DNA of 64,000 bases from Propionivibrio limicola (GCF_009469695.1 NZ_SSSR01000001.1:1-64000), one strand, 5' to 3'. Positions 18,210 through 27,639 are shown, numbered from the stretch's first letter. Program-made: numbers and translations. Notes: generated by a model not told the origin, from the letters alone.

Positions 18210-18942
18210 CGCCACTGCAGAAAACACCGTGATCACCGCGGGACGCCTCTTTCTAATACCCGTCCCGCTTGGCCCCTCACCACTTACGGGCCTTCTGCCC
18301 GACGACGTACGCGCATGCGCCAGTCGTTTGCAGCATTTCGTCGCAGAAAATGCAAAATCAGCACGAGCTTTTCTGAAGACTCTTCCCTCCTGCACTCCAC
18401 TCCAGCAGATAGACATTCGCGAACTTAATGAACACACAGCCCCACGCGACCTACCTGAATTACTCGCCCCGCTCCGGGCCGGCAAGGATATTGGGCTAAT
18501 TTCCGAGGCAGGCTGCCCAGCCGTTGCCGACCCGGGATCAAGCCTAGTCGCACTCGCCCATGCTGAAGGCTTTATTGTTCAACCAATGGTCGGACCATCA
18601 TCGATATTGCTCGCCTTAATGGGATCCGGACTGTCGGGACAAAACTTTGCCTTTCACGGCTACCTCCCCGCCAAGGAAGAGCAAAGACAAGCAAAAATAC
18701 GCTCGCTTGAGAAAGATTCCCGACAAGAAAAAAGAACGCAAATTTTTATCGAAACCCCATACCGTAACAATCAAATGCTCAAAACACTGACGAGCATTTG
18801 CACCGACGGAACAAAAATTTGCGTAGCGACCGATTTGACCCTGGGTAGCCAAGAAATAACCACTCACACCTGCGCCGAATGGCTTAAAAGACCTCTACCG
18901 ATGATCGATCGCAGACCCACTGTGTTCTTGCTTCAAGCCTAG
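18196..18942 (+). CDS. RsmI-like SAM-dependent (tetrapyrrole methylase family) methyltransferase
   Basis: 248 aa. [28 protein letters not shown] and [15 protein letters not shown] match the tetrapyrrole-methylase fold of RsmI, the 16S rRNA C1402 2'-O-methyltransferase. The first motif is PVPLG rather than the ATPIGNLxD of true RsmI, and the GGRPGxP-like region is altered. It is therefore likely the betaproteobacterial RsmI paralogue found beside maf, with unknown substrate. It overlaps yceF by 14 bp and has GAAGAAGG before its ATG. Confidence 0.8.
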   Translation: MNISNATAENTVITAGRLFLIPVPLGPSPLTGLLPDDVRACASRLQHFVAENAKSARAFLKTLPSCTPLQQIDIRELNEHTAPRDLPELLAPLRAGKDIGLISEAGCPAVADPGSSLVALAHAEGFIVQPMVGPSSILLALMGSGLSGQNFAFHGYLPAKEEQRQAKIRSLEKDSRQEKRTQIFIETPYRNNQMLKTLTSICTDGTKICVATDLTLGSQEITTHTCAEWLKRPLPMIDRRPTVFLLQA

Positions 18943-18982
18943 GCGGCCAATACTCCAAAAACACCTCGACAGGGCGGCACAT

Positions 18983-19930
18983 CTACCGAATCACCGCCCC
19001 ACCAAAAAGACGAAACGCCAGACGCTCACCAACCTCTGCGCCAAGACGCTTTGCAAAACGCTCGGCGATGTTTTCCTTTACCGAATAATCAAGGATATTC
19101 GGCTGTTTAATAACATCCCTAGCAACCGAATCAACAGTTCCATACGCGTCAGCCAAGCCTTGTTCGATACTTTGACTGCCCGTCCACATCAAGCCTGAAA
19201 ACGTTTCTGGAGTTTCCTTGAGCCGTTTTCCCCGCCCCTTGCGGACAACATCAATAAACTGCCTGTGGATCTCGGCCAAAAGTGTTTGCGCATGCGCCTT
19301 CTGCTTCACATCCTGAGGCGAAAAGGGATCGAGAAACCCTTTATTCTCACCGGCCGTCAGCAAGCGTCGCTCGACACCAAGCTTTTCCATTGTGCTGGTA
19401 AAGCCAAATCCATCCATCAGGACACCGATAGACCCCACGATACTGGCCTTATCGACAAAAATCTTATCCGCCGCCGATGCAATATAGTAACCACCAGACG
19501 CACACACGTCCTCAACAACTACGTAAAGCGGCGTCTTAGGATATTTCGCACGAAGACGCACAATTTCATCGTAAACGATGCCCGACTGCACAGGACTTCC
19601 GCCTGGGCTATTGATTCGCATGACGACACCAACAGTCCTTTTGTCTTCAAAGGCAGATTGCAGAGCCGCCGTAATCTTCTCGGCGCTGGTTTCTCCATTC
19701 GTTTCTATCGCCCCTTGCACGTTGATAAGAGCCGTATGAGTTTTGTCAGATATTTTCTCCGACGCTTCCCAATCCACCACAAACAGCAAAACCGCAACAA
19801 GATAGGCCAGAACAGCAAGTTTAAAAAAGTTTCCCCAACGCCGCTTCGTTTTCTGCTCTGAAATAGAAGCCAACGCGATCTTTTCCAAAAGCTGCCGCTC
19901 CCACTGGGGATTTTTTTCCGAATTTTCCAC
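18983..19930 (-). CDS. sppA: S49 family signal peptide peptidase SppA
   Basis: Membrane-anchored serine/lysine protease that degrades cleaved signal peptides. 315 aa, the single-domain form. There is one transmembrane segment at about 37-52, then INSPGGSP. The nucleophile Ser145 lies in CASGGYYIASAADKI and the general base Lys197 in LLTAGENKG, matching the Ser147/Lys199 dyad of Bacillus SppA. The start codon is GTG. It is convergent with the RsmI-like gene. Confidence 0.93.
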   Translation of the reverse strand: MENSEKNPQWERQLLEKIALASISEQKTKRRWGNFFKLAVLAYLVAVLLFVVDWEASEKISDKTHTALINVQGAIETNGETSAEKITAALQSAFEDKRTVGVVMRINSPGGSPVQSGIVYDEIVRLRAKYPKTPLYVVVEDVCASGGYYIASAADKIFVDKASIVGSIGVLMDGFGFTSTMEKLGVERRLLTAGENKGFLDPFSPQDVKQKAHAQTLLAEIHRQFIDVVRKGRGKRLKETPETFSGLMWTGSQSIEQGLADAYGTVDSVARDVIKQPNILDYSVKENIAERFAKRLGAEVGERLAFRLFGGAVIR

Positions 19931-20033
19931 AACAACCCCTAATCAAATTAAGCGAAAAACAAAAAGTGACTTGCTCAGGGCACGCAGGCAACGCAATCCG
20001 AAAAGAAAGATCTGTAAGCCCCCAATTTTGCCT

Positions 20034-20690
20034 CTATGCATTTGAACGCAGCCATCGAGACAACTCCCCCACGGTATTAAGGCGCGCCAGTGGATCCAAG
20101 GCATCGAGCACACTTGAGGAATGCGCACCATAAGCCACAGCAAGCCCCGAAGCCCCTGCATTAACCGCCATTTGCAAGTCGTGGGTCGTATCTCCGATCA
20201 TCAACGTTCTTTCCGCCGAGGCGCTGAGTTCCTCCATTAGCTCCTCAAGCATTTGCGGGTGGGGCTTTGAGAAGCATTCATCGGCGCACCGTGTCGCGGC
20301 AAAAAAATGCCTCATCCCCGACTGTTCGAGTGCCCGCTCCAATCCTCCCCGGCTTTTCCCCGTTGCAACCGCGAGCGTAAACCCAGAAACAAACAACTCT
20401 TCCACAAGCTCCTTGGCGCCATCGAAGAGAGATAATTCATTACAGAGCGATAGATAATGGTGCTTGTAACGCCCCATGAAAAGAGGGAGGTGCGCCTCCT
20501 CCAAATCGGGAGCTGAATGACGAAGCGCTTCAGCCAGACCAAGTCCAATTGCCTGTTTGGCGTGATTTGATGACGGCTCCGGCAATGACAGGTCGCGACA
20601 AGCCGCCTGTACCGCGCAAACGATAGCCGCAGTGGAATCGAGCAAGGTTCCATCCCAGTCAAATACGAGCAAATCAAATCGTCTGGCCAT
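20034..20690 (-). CDS. HAD-IA family hydrolase (phosphoglycolate phosphatase-like)
   Basis: 218 aa from ATG 20690. Motif I is VFDWDGTLLDST with both nucleophilic Asp residues. Motif II is in AVATGKSRGGL, motif III is the Lys in SKPHPQML, and motif IV is GDTTHDLQMAVNAG. It has a C1 helical cap, as in Gph/PGP-like phosphatases. The substrate is not determinable. It overlaps the rluC 3' end by 17 bp. The 103-bp gap to sppA is too small for the Rieske-domain gene found there in several betaproteobacteria. Confidence 0.88.
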   Translation of the reverse strand: MARRFDLLVFDWDGTLLDSTAAIVCAVQAACRDLSLPEPSSNHAKQAIGLGLAEALRHSAPDLEEAHLPLFMGRYKHHYLSLCNELSLFDGAKELVEELFVSGFTLAVATGKSRGGLERALEQSGMRHFFAATRCADECFSKPHPQMLEELMEELSASAERTLMIGDTTHDLQMAVNAGASGLAVAYGAHSSSVLDALDPLARLNTVGELSRWLRSNA

Positions 20691-21663
20691 AATCTTGCGC
20701 CTCTTTTCTTGCAAGTTCGTTAACAAAGGACTCTAGTGCGCCAGGCATTGGCGCCTCCAATTCCAACTGCGCGCCGGTCAGCGGATGTGGAAATTTCAAA
20801 CGCCACGCATGCAAAAACATACGCTTCAGCCCTTCCTTAACCAAACTCTTATTAAGCGCAAAATCGCCGTATTTTTCATCGCCGACAATCGGAAAACCAA
20901 GATGAGCGCAGTGAACTCTGATCTGATGCGTTCGCCCGGAACGGAGTTCCGCCTCAAGCAAGCTAAAATGCTGCCATCGGGCAAGAAGCCTGAAAACGGT
21001 ATGGGACGCTTTTCCGTCATTAGACACACGTACACGACGCTCCCCGGAATCAAGAAGATATTTCAACAAGGGCAGCCTTACGTTTCTGACCGGGTCCATC
21101 CAACGCCCCTTTACAAGCACAAGATAGCGCTTATCAGCCCCTCGCCCCTCAGCACCTCCGGTTTCGCGAAACATATCGTGCAACCTGACAAGTGCCGATC
21201 GCTTTTTCCCAACCAACAATAATCCGGACGTTTCGCGGTCAAGTCGATGAGCAAGTTCCAAAAACCGCGCATCAGGACGCTGCCTCCGGAGCGCCTCAAT
21301 GACGCCAAAACTCACGCCACTCCCCCCGTGCACAGCAATCCCGGAAGGCTTGTTGATCACCAATAACGCATCATCTTCATAGACAATTGGAAGCTCAGCC
21401 CTCATTTCCGCCCCCGCTACAACCGCTTCTTGGCGCTGGGCTATCCGAACGGGCGGAATGCGAAGACTGTCTCCTGCGACAAGACGCGACGAAGCTTCGG
21501 CCCGTTTTCCGTTAACCCGAACCTCGCCGCTTCTTATGATGCGATACACGTGGCTTTTAGGGACACCCTTGCAGAGCTTCAGTAGATAATTATCAAGGCG
21601 CTGACCGGCACCATCCTCTGCAACGAGAACTTGACCAACATTGTTTTTGCTTACTTCTGCCAT
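20674..21663 (-). CDS. rluC: 23S rRNA pseudouridine synthase, RluC type
   Basis: RluA-family pseudouridine synthase; RluC modifies 23S rRNA positions 955, 2504 and 2580 in E. coli. The N-terminal S4 domain (RLDNYLLKLCKGVPKSHVYR) is followed by the catalytic domain with HRLDRETSGLLL, whose Asp is the nucleophile. GRTHQIRVHCAHLG is the second conserved block. ATG 21663 gives 329 aa; longer frames would invade the divergent rne leader. No clear Shine-Dalgarno is seen. rluC divergent from rne is conserved. Confidence 0.93.
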   Translation of the reverse strand: MAEVSKNNVGQVLVAEDGAGQRLDNYLLKLCKGVPKSHVYRIIRSGEVRVNGKRAEASSRLVAGDSLRIPPVRIAQRQEAVVAGAEMRAELPIVYEDDALLVINKPSGIAVHGGSGVSFGVIEALRRQRPDARFLELAHRLDRETSGLLLVGKKRSALVRLHDMFRETGGAEGRGADKRYLVLVKGRWMDPVRNVRLPLLKYLLDSGERRVRVSNDGKASHTVFRLLARWQHFSLLEAELRSGRTHQIRVHCAHLGFPIVGDEKYGDFALNKSLVKEGLKRMFLHAWRLKFPHPLTGAQLELEAPMPGALESFVNELARKEAQDYGQTI

Positions 21664-22061
21664 TTTTAATATACTGGCCTTGATTTGCGTCTCGGATTGA
21701 AAGAGGCGCTGACCCGTGAGACCGTCGAGCGACGCCTTCTTTGGTTCGTCGCATTTTCCGGCAGGCCGATGCGGCCTCGCTTGCACCAACTGTGCAAGAT
21801 CAATCTGCGCAAATCGCCTGGTTAAGTACGCTCACCAAAAGTAGCGATACTACTTGATTTGCGCGCGCCTAGCACGTCCGGATCGCCCCAAGCAGATTCC
21901 CGAGCCCTGAAAATCAGGGCTCAGAAAAAGAACAAACTCAGCGAGATATTTCTTTTAGTTGATCTTCCGGAAAGCCCATGAAGCCTCCCTCCAAAAACAA
22001 CTAATCGTTCGCTGCCTGCCAAGGCGCTCCCCTCGAATTATCCGCGCGCGGGAGCCCATAA
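21664..22061. promoter_or_regulatory. rluC-rne divergent intergenic region with leader hairpin
   Basis: 398 bp without a gene. It contains a perfect 9-bp hairpin, GAGCCCTGA (21902-21910), AAA, TCAGGGCTC (21914-21922), about 140 nt before the rne start, followed by an A-rich stretch and no uridine run. In E. coli the long rne 5' UTR has stem-loops sensed by RNase E for autoregulation; this region is a candidate equivalent. No convincing -35/-10 pair was found. Confidence 0.5.
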
Positions 22062-24740
22062 ATGAAACGCATGCTATTTAACGCGACACAGGCCGAAGAA
22101 CTTCGGGTCGCGATTGTCGATGGTCAAAAACTAATTGATCTCGACATTGAATCGGCCGCCAAAGAGCAGAAAAAGAGCAATATTTACAAAGCCATCATCA
22201 CGCGAATCGAGCCTAGTCTCGAAGCAGCGTTCGTCGATTATGGTTCTGAACGCCACGGTTTTCTGCCCTTCAAGGAAATTTCACGCGCTTATTTCCAGCC
22301 GGGAGTGGATCCGAGCCGCACGACGATCCGCGAGGCACTGCGTGAAGGACAAGAACTGATTGTCCAAGTCGATAAGGATGAGCGTGGCAACAAAGGCGCT
22401 GCTCTGACAACATTTGTCAGCCTGGCAGGTCGTTATCTGGTACTGATGCCAAACAACCCGCGAGGCGGCGGTGTCTCTCGGCGCGTTGAAGGAGACGAGC
22501 GCGCTGAACTGCGGGATGCGATGGACCAATTGCAGACTCCTTCCGGCATGAGCCTGATCGCACGCACAGCCGCCATCGGACGTAGCGCCGAAGAACTGCA
22601 ATGGGATTTGAATTATCTTTTACAGCTCTGGAAAGCCATCGAAGGTGCCGCCAACCAACAGCACGGCGCCTTTCTAATCTACCAAGAAGGCAGCTTGGTC
22701 ATTCGCGCAATCCGCGATTATTTCCAACCCGACATCGGGGAAATCTTGATTGACACTGACGAAGTCTTTGACCAGGCACGTCAGTTCATGGAACACGTCA
22801 TGCCGGCAACGGTTAACCGCATCAAGCGGTATAGCGATGACGTCCCCCTCTTCTCCAGATTCCAAATCGAACATCAGATCGAATCGGCCTATTCGCGTCA
22901 AGTCAACCTCCCTTCGGGAGGCGCTATCGTCATCGACCACACCGAAGCACTGGTGGCCATCGACGTAAACTCCGGACGCTCGACACGCGGCGCGGATATT
23001 GAGGAAACGGCCTTCAAAACGAACTTGGAAGCGGCTGAAGAGATCGCCCGTCAATTGCGCTTACGCGACCTCGGTGGTTTGATCATCATCGACTTCATCG
23101 ACATGGAGAATCAGCGCAACCAGCGAGAAGTCGAAAATCGCATGCGTGACGGGCTCAGACTCGACCGCGCACGGGTTCAAACCGGCAAGATTAGTCGTTT
23201 CGGCCTGATGGAACTCTCCCGTCAGCGTTTGCGCCCAGCGCTTGCTGAAACCAGCTATATCCCCTGCCCGCGCTGCTCCGGCACAGGCCATATTCGTAGC
23301 GCCGAATCAGCTGCCCTTCATATTCTTCGCATCCTCGAAGAAGAAGCAATGAAAGACAACACGGCGGCGGTCCACACGCAAGTGCCGGTTGATGTTGCAA
23401 CTTTCCTGCTAAATGAAAAGCGCCAAGACATTCAATCAATCGAGCTTCGGCACAAAGTCAATATTCTGCTGATTCCGAACATCCATCTTGAGACACCGCA
23501 ACATACGATCACCCGTTTGCGCCATGATGAGTTGAATCAGGAAGATCTTAATTTGCCTTCCTACAAGCTTGTCGAGGTACCGACCGACGAGTCCAGCAAA
23601 CAGGTTTCTTCCAGCACCGAAACGAAGCCCCCCCGCCAGGAAGCCGCAATCAAGGGGATTACCCCCTCTCAGCCCGCACCAATCGTCGGAGAGAAATCGA
23701 AAGATACAAGCGAAGGATTCTTCGCAAAGATTCTTGCGTTTTTCCGAGGCACCCCCGAACCTGAACCGCTAGCCAAGCCTGAGCGCAAACCACGCAATGC
23801 GAGCCAACGTGAAAGCAAGCGTGGGGGACGGAACAGCAACAGACGCGATGATGAACGTGACAACCGGGAACAGCGTCAGAATCGCGATACCAAGGAAGGA
23901 CGTGACTCACGCGCTCAACAAAGCCCTATCAACGAGGAAGCACCCAAGAACCGAGAACCGAAAGAACCACGAGAAGCTCGCCGACAACGCAGCGAACAAC
24001 GGCCTGAGCGTTCACGAGAGGCCGCGCCTTCCCCGGAACCCTCGGGCAAGAACGTCCAATCGGTCGATGGCAAGGACATTGTCGCCAACAAAACGGCTGA
24101 AGAAGGAAGCACTTCTGGCAGCCGGCGTCGTGGACGCCGCGGTGGACGTCGCGAACGAGTGGAGCGAACCGATACTGCTGCAGAGACCTCGGTCGCGGAT
24201 TCCGTCATGACATCTGTTGCGGTGACCAACACTTCAGCAAGCATTGAGAGCGCCCTCCCGACGGTTGAAACGTCAGGCGTGGCGACCGCACCAGCCACCC
24301 TCATGGATCAGCCCCAAACGGCAGACCTTGCCGCCGCCGTTACTGCTCCTGCCGTTGCAACTGAACCAGCGATATCGACGACGCCAGAGGAAACTCGCGA
24401 GGAGCCAATCTCCTCTGCAAGCATCGTTCCGGCGGAAACTACAACAGCCACTGTGGCAGATTCGACAGATCAAGCCGTTGAAGCGATTACAACTCAGACC
24501 GCCATCGAACCCACGGCCGTAGCCGTAACCGAACCGGCAATCGCAGCCGTTATGCCTGACGTCGAGAAAGCGCTGGAGACCAACGGTCTTGTCATGGTGG
24601 AAACAAGCAGCGAGAAGATCGAAGCGTGGAAACCACAAGAATCCTCGACAGAGGAGACTGCCTCCCATCCCCGGCGCAAGCGGCCTGTGGTTGTGCCCCC
24701 ACCCGAGGAACCGTTGGTCATGGTTGAGACAAACAAGTAA
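22062..24740 (+). CDS. rne: Ribonuclease E
   Basis: Essential endoribonuclease and degradosome scaffold, 892 aa. The S1 domain spans about 35-120 (IYKAIITRIEPSLEAAFVDY). DNase-I-like catalytic residues are Asp301 (AIDVNSG) and Asp344 (IIIDFIDM), matching Asp303/Asp346 of E. coli. The Zn-link is CPRC at 402-405. The C-terminal ~380 residues are low-complexity and disordered: an Arg/Asp/Glu-rich segment, an RNA-binding RRRGRRGGRRE stretch near 687-697, then an Ala/Thr/Glu-rich tail ending in RRKRPVVVPPPEEPLV. The N-terminus MKRMLFNATQ is canonical. Confidence 0.97.
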   Translation: MKRMLFNATQAEELRVAIVDGQKLIDLDIESAAKEQKKSNIYKAIITRIEPSLEAAFVDYGSERHGFLPFKEISRAYFQPGVDPSRTTIREALREGQELIVQVDKDERGNKGAALTTFVSLAGRYLVLMPNNPRGGGVSRRVEGDERAELRDAMDQLQTPSGMSLIARTAAIGRSAEELQWDLNYLLQLWKAIEGAANQQHGAFLIYQEGSLVIRAIRDYFQPDIGEILIDTDEVFDQARQFMEHVMPATVNRIKRYSDDVPLFSRFQIEHQIESAYSRQVNLPSGGAIVIDHTEALVAIDVNSGRSTRGADIEETAFKTNLEAAEEIARQLRLRDLGGLIIIDFIDMENQRNQREVENRMRDGLRLDRARVQTGKISRFGLMELSRQRLRPALAETSYIPCPRCSGTGHIRSAESAALHILRILEEEAMKDNTAAVHTQVPVDVATFLLNEKRQDIQSIELRHKVNILLIPNIHLETPQHTITRLRHDELNQEDLNLPSYKLVEVPTDESSKQVSSSTETKPPRQEAAIKGITPSQPAPIVGEKSKDTSEGFFAKILAFFRGTPEPEPLAKPERKPRNASQRESKRGGRNSNRRDDERDNREQRQNRDTKEGRDSRAQQSPINEEAPKNREPKEPREARRQRSEQRPERSREAAPSPEPSGKNVQSVDGKDIVANKTAEEGSTSGSRRRGRRGGRRERVERTDTAAETSVADSVMTSVAVTNTSASIESALPTVETSGVATAPATLMDQPQTADLAAAVTAPAVATEPAISTTPEETREEPISSASIVPAETTTATVADSTDQAVEAITTQTAIEPTAVAVTEPAIAAVMPDVEKALETNGLVMVETSSEKIEAWKPQESSTEETASHPRRKRPVVVPPPEEPLVMVETNK

Positions 24741-24790
24741 AAACCGACACCAACCAAATCTCGGGATCAAAGGCACGCCGTAAGCAACGC

Positions 24791-24835
24791 ATCACATCCC
24801 AACGCAGCTTCATAAATTCTGCGTTGGGATGTGAT
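24791..24835. terminator. Perfect 17-bp inverted repeat between convergent rne and FeeM-PilZ genes
   Basis: ATCACATCCCAACGCAG (24791-24807) is repeated inverted at 24819-24835, with an 11-nt loop. It lies 50 bp after the rne stop and 40 bp before the convergent gene's stop. There is no uridine run, so termination would be atypical; RNA-end protection for both transcripts is equally possible. Confidence 0.6.
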
Positions 24836-24875
24836 TGAACTTTCCCGATGACCGGCCCCACGTTGGCCGACGTTT

Positions 24876-26189
24876 CTACTGCATGAAACGCGTTGGCGTT
24901 TCAAGATCGCTGTAGATTGTGCTTTTATATAATGCAGAGACGAATTTCCTCCATGCCGTATCTGCTTCCTTCAATTTAAAGCCGTAATAACCCATCTCAC
25001 CTCCGTCGCTCTTGTCTCGCACCGGCATTGATATCAACCGGGACACATCTGAACGGCCGAGTTGTATTACCGTATCGCACCACATATCCAATGGCAAAGG
25101 CCTCCTTGCCCACGCCTTGAATCCATTTAGCGAGACCTCAACGACGACTATTGGCATCTCCGATGCCCCCCGAGAGTCTGAATGGACAACAATCCTAGCC
25201 GGACATTTGACCGAAAAACGTTGATGTCGCCGAATTTCTGCATTGCCTTTTACCTCCTGAATGGACGGAAGAACCGCCTTATAAGCCGGGAGATCGTAAA
25301 TTGTGTGCAGAAGAAATTTTTTTCGATCACTTAGATTATCTAAAGTATTAGTTCTAATATTGAAAAAATAATCCAGCAATTCAGGCGTCAATACAGGATC
25401 GTTTGTGGTGAAAAACCGGCGATTGGGGAATTTTATGTTCGGCAATTTCACTTCTGTGAAATAGGCATAAAGATTCCGATGCGGCGGCTTTGACGAATAG
25501 TGCTTTCGAAAGATTCCTGGCGCTTCCCGCAAGTCCAACGTAGCACCAATTGCCGGCGCTCCATTCACGAAATCATAATTGTCCACTACGTTCGCCGATA
25601 ACCTTTGAAAGAATAAGAAGGACTCATACATCTCAATATGGCGTGGATTAACGGCAATCACCAGATGCCGCGTATCGAAGAAGGTCGTGCAGTATTCATA
25701 CATGAACTTCATCAACGGGAACAAGACGACGCCCCCCTTGTGACGGAACTTTCGATGCACGGCAAGCGCCGAGACCTCGGCGATTTGCCCTTTTTTCTGG
25801 CGCACGGAGGATAAATCGAAAATTTTTTGCAGTGGGACGCCAAGCGCGCTTTCGCGAATCAACGAAATAGTCCCTACGACTTGACCGTCAAACAGCGCGC
25901 ATAGAGTTGTCGTTGTCGGGAGGGCATGATAGACCGTCACTCGCATTCCGGACGGATGCGGCTCCATGAAACCGCTATCGACATAGGCGTCGTGCAAAAC
26001 CTTGAAACACGCCTCAAGCTCCTCTTTCGTTTCAGCAATTTTCAGCACCAACCGAGGCGTTGGGGCCAAATTGCAATCAACAAAAGAGCGAAGGATCCTG
26101 AAACGCTGCTTGCGTGGCAACCAGGAGATCAGCCTCCTAATAACCAGGCGTATCAGCCTGCGTGCGCTTAAGCGAGCTATCGCGAGCAT
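24876..26189 (-). CDS. FeeM-like N-acyl amino acid synthase fused to a PilZ domain
   Basis: 437 aa, two domains. An N-terminal basic amphipathic stretch (1-35) is followed by a GNAT-type domain at about 45-245 resembling the N-acyl amino acid synthase FeeM. EVSALAVHRKFRHKGG (138-153) is the acyl-donor loop and VIAVNPRHIEMYE follows. From about 318 a PilZ domain starts with RRHQR (Arg320, Arg324), continues with EVSLNGFKAWA (351-361) and ends with MGYYGFKL. PilZ domains bind c-di-GMP through RxxxR and D/NxSxxG; here the D/N is Glu351. The likely role is acyl-ACP-dependent N-acylation controlled by c-di-GMP (inference). GAGGAG precedes the ATG and can pair with CTCCT just upstream. Confidence 0.75.
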   Translation of the reverse strand: MLAIARLSARRLIRLVIRRLISWLPRKQRFRILRSFVDCNLAPTPRLVLKIAETKEELEACFKVLHDAYVDSGFMEPHPSGMRVTVYHALPTTTTLCALFDGQVVGTISLIRESALGVPLQKIFDLSSVRQKKGQIAEVSALAVHRKFRHKGGVVLFPLMKFMYEYCTTFFDTRHLVIAVNPRHIEMYESFLFFQRLSANVVDNYDFVNGAPAIGATLDLREAPGIFRKHYSSKPPHRNLYAYFTEVKLPNIKFPNRRFFTTNDPVLTPELLDYFFNIRTNTLDNLSDRKKFLLHTIYDLPAYKAVLPSIQEVKGNAEIRRHQRFSVKCPARIVVHSDSRGASEMPIVVVEVSLNGFKAWARRPLPLDMWCDTVIQLGRSDVSRLISMPVRDKSDGGEMGYYGFKLKEADTAWRKFVSALYKSTIYSDLETPTRFMQ

Positions 26190-26269
26190 TTCTTCTCCTC
26201 AAAAGGAGTGCTTTTTTCATGATATAGCCTTCCTCACGAAAACCAAGAAATGTGGACGCCCACTTATCT

Positions 26270-27070
26270 TTATATAGCAGCCGAGAATTCCTCTCGCCGT
26301 TGCCTGACTGCCTCAAAGAGGCAAATTGCCACTGCGGCCCCAACATTGAGCGATTCTGTGGAACCAGGCATCGGTATTTTGACCTGTCGCCTTGCGTGGG
26401 CTGAAACCTCAGGCCGGACTCCTTGCCCCTCATTCCCGAAGATCCAGGCAATGCTACGCCGTAAATCCAGGGAGAAATAAGTGGCTTGCGCCTCAAGCGA
26501 GGTGACGATGGATTCGCCTTGGTAGTGCGCGAGAAATGTCGGCAAGTCCTCGCTCTCGAAAATATCGAGTAAAAAATGAGCGCCCATCGCCGCACGAAGG
26601 ACTTTAGGTGACCATGCTTGGGCGCATGCGCTTGACAACAGCACTTGCCCGACTCCCGCCGCAGCGGCAGTACGAAAAATAGATCCGAGATTGCCGGGAT
26701 CCTGGACTCCATCAAGCAACACGGCATCCGCCCCGACATCGGGATCGCGCAGTGTTTTCGGACACCCCGCTATGGCCATGATGCCGCTGGGTGTTTCAAC
26801 CTGCGCCAGGTCAGCGTACAGCCCGTCCAGCAACACGCAAACCTTCGTATCCTGCGGTACGCATTCTACGAATGCCCTGATTTCAGGATGCTCCAAGCCG
26901 GTACGGCTAACAATTACTTCGTCGAGATGACCAATATGCTGAGCGTAACTCTCCAAGAGATGCATACCGTCAAGAATGATGAGACCACTCTTACGGCGCT
27001 CACGCCCGCTGTTACAAAGGCGCTTGAGAAGCTTGAAGTGCGGATTGTCGCGAGAAACGATATGTTTCAT
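26270..27070 (-). CDS. TrmH/SpoU family RNA 2'-O-methyltransferase
   Basis: 266 aa. The N-terminal substrate-binding domain begins [14 protein letters not shown], as in RlmB/TsnR-like enzymes. The SPOUT knot has [20 protein letters not shown] (motif 1), [12 protein letters not shown] (motif 2) and [18 protein letters not shown] (motif 3), all intact. The target nucleotide, likely in 23S rRNA, cannot be read from sequence. The ATG overlaps the rnhB stop by 4 bp; it is the end of the long lpx/translation cluster. Confidence 0.9.
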   Translation of the reverse strand: MKHIVSRDNPHFKLLKRLCNSGRERRKSGLIILDGMHLLESYAQHIGHLDEVIVSRTGLEHPEIRAFVECVPQDTKVCVLLDGLYADLAQVETPSGIMAIAGCPKTLRDPDVGADAVLLDGVQDPGNLGSIFRTAAAAGVGQVLLSSACAQAWSPKVLRAAMGAHFLLDIFESEDLPTFLAHYQGESIVTSLEAQATYFSLDLRRSIAWIFGNEGQGVRPEVSAHARRQVKIPMPGSTESLNVGAAVAICLFEAVRQRREEFSAAI

Positions 27071-27639
27071 AGGAGAGGCAATTGGGAAACTGGAGCGAAA
27101 CTGCGCCGATGTATTGGACTAGCGCCATGCGCACGCAAAACCGCCAAATGGTAAGCCGTTGGATAGCCCATATGGCGATCAAAACCGTACATCGGGTAGA
27201 TCTTGTGCAGCCCACGCATTCCTTCGTCACGCACGGTCTTGGCAAGAATTGACGCGGCAGCTATCGAAGCGACCTTTCCGTCACCCCCGACAATAGCCCG
27301 AGATTGGCAAGGAAGAAGCGGACACCGATTTCCATCGATAAGGGCGAGTTCGGGACGAATCTGAAGGGCCGCAACAGCGCGTTGCATGGCCAATAAACTG
27401 GCTTGGAGAATATTGATCCTGTCGATTTCCTCGACACTCGCCTCCGCCACAGCCCATGCCAACGCCTTGCATCGAATCTCAACGGCTAACGCTTCGCGCC
27501 TTCTCGCTGACAATTTCTTTGAATCGTCGAGCCCCTCGATCGGATTGGCAGGATCGAGGATCACTGCAGCCGCAACAACAGGGCCGGCCAAAGGGCCTCG
27601 CCCGGCCTCATCCACACCACACGTCAGTACATCAGACAT
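27067..27639 (-). CDS. rnhB: Ribonuclease HII
   Basis: Removes RNA in DNA/RNA hybrids, including single misincorporated ribonucleotides. 190 aa. [17 protein letters not shown] has the catalytic Asp10-Glu11 pair; [10 protein letters not shown] gives the third acidic residue, and the remaining one is expected in the [14 protein letters not shown] neighbourhood. It follows lpxB by 9 bp, the widespread lpxB-rnhB arrangement. Confidence 0.96.
   Translation of the reverse strand: MSDVLTCGVDEAGRGPLAGPVVAAAVILDPANPIEGLDDSKKLSARRREALAVEIRCKALAWAVAEASVEEIDRINILQASLLAMQRAVAALQIRPELALIDGNRCPLLPCQSRAIVGGDGKVASIAAASILAKTVRDEGMRGLHKIYPMYGFDRHMGYPTAYHLAVLRAHGASPIHRRSFAPVSQLPLL

Noticed and set aside
23600-24700. 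Repetitive Arg/Glu then Ala/Thr stretches in rne, considered as a repeat insertion
   Set aside because: This is the normal disordered degradosome-scaffold region of RNase E; no nucleotide repeat unit is visible.
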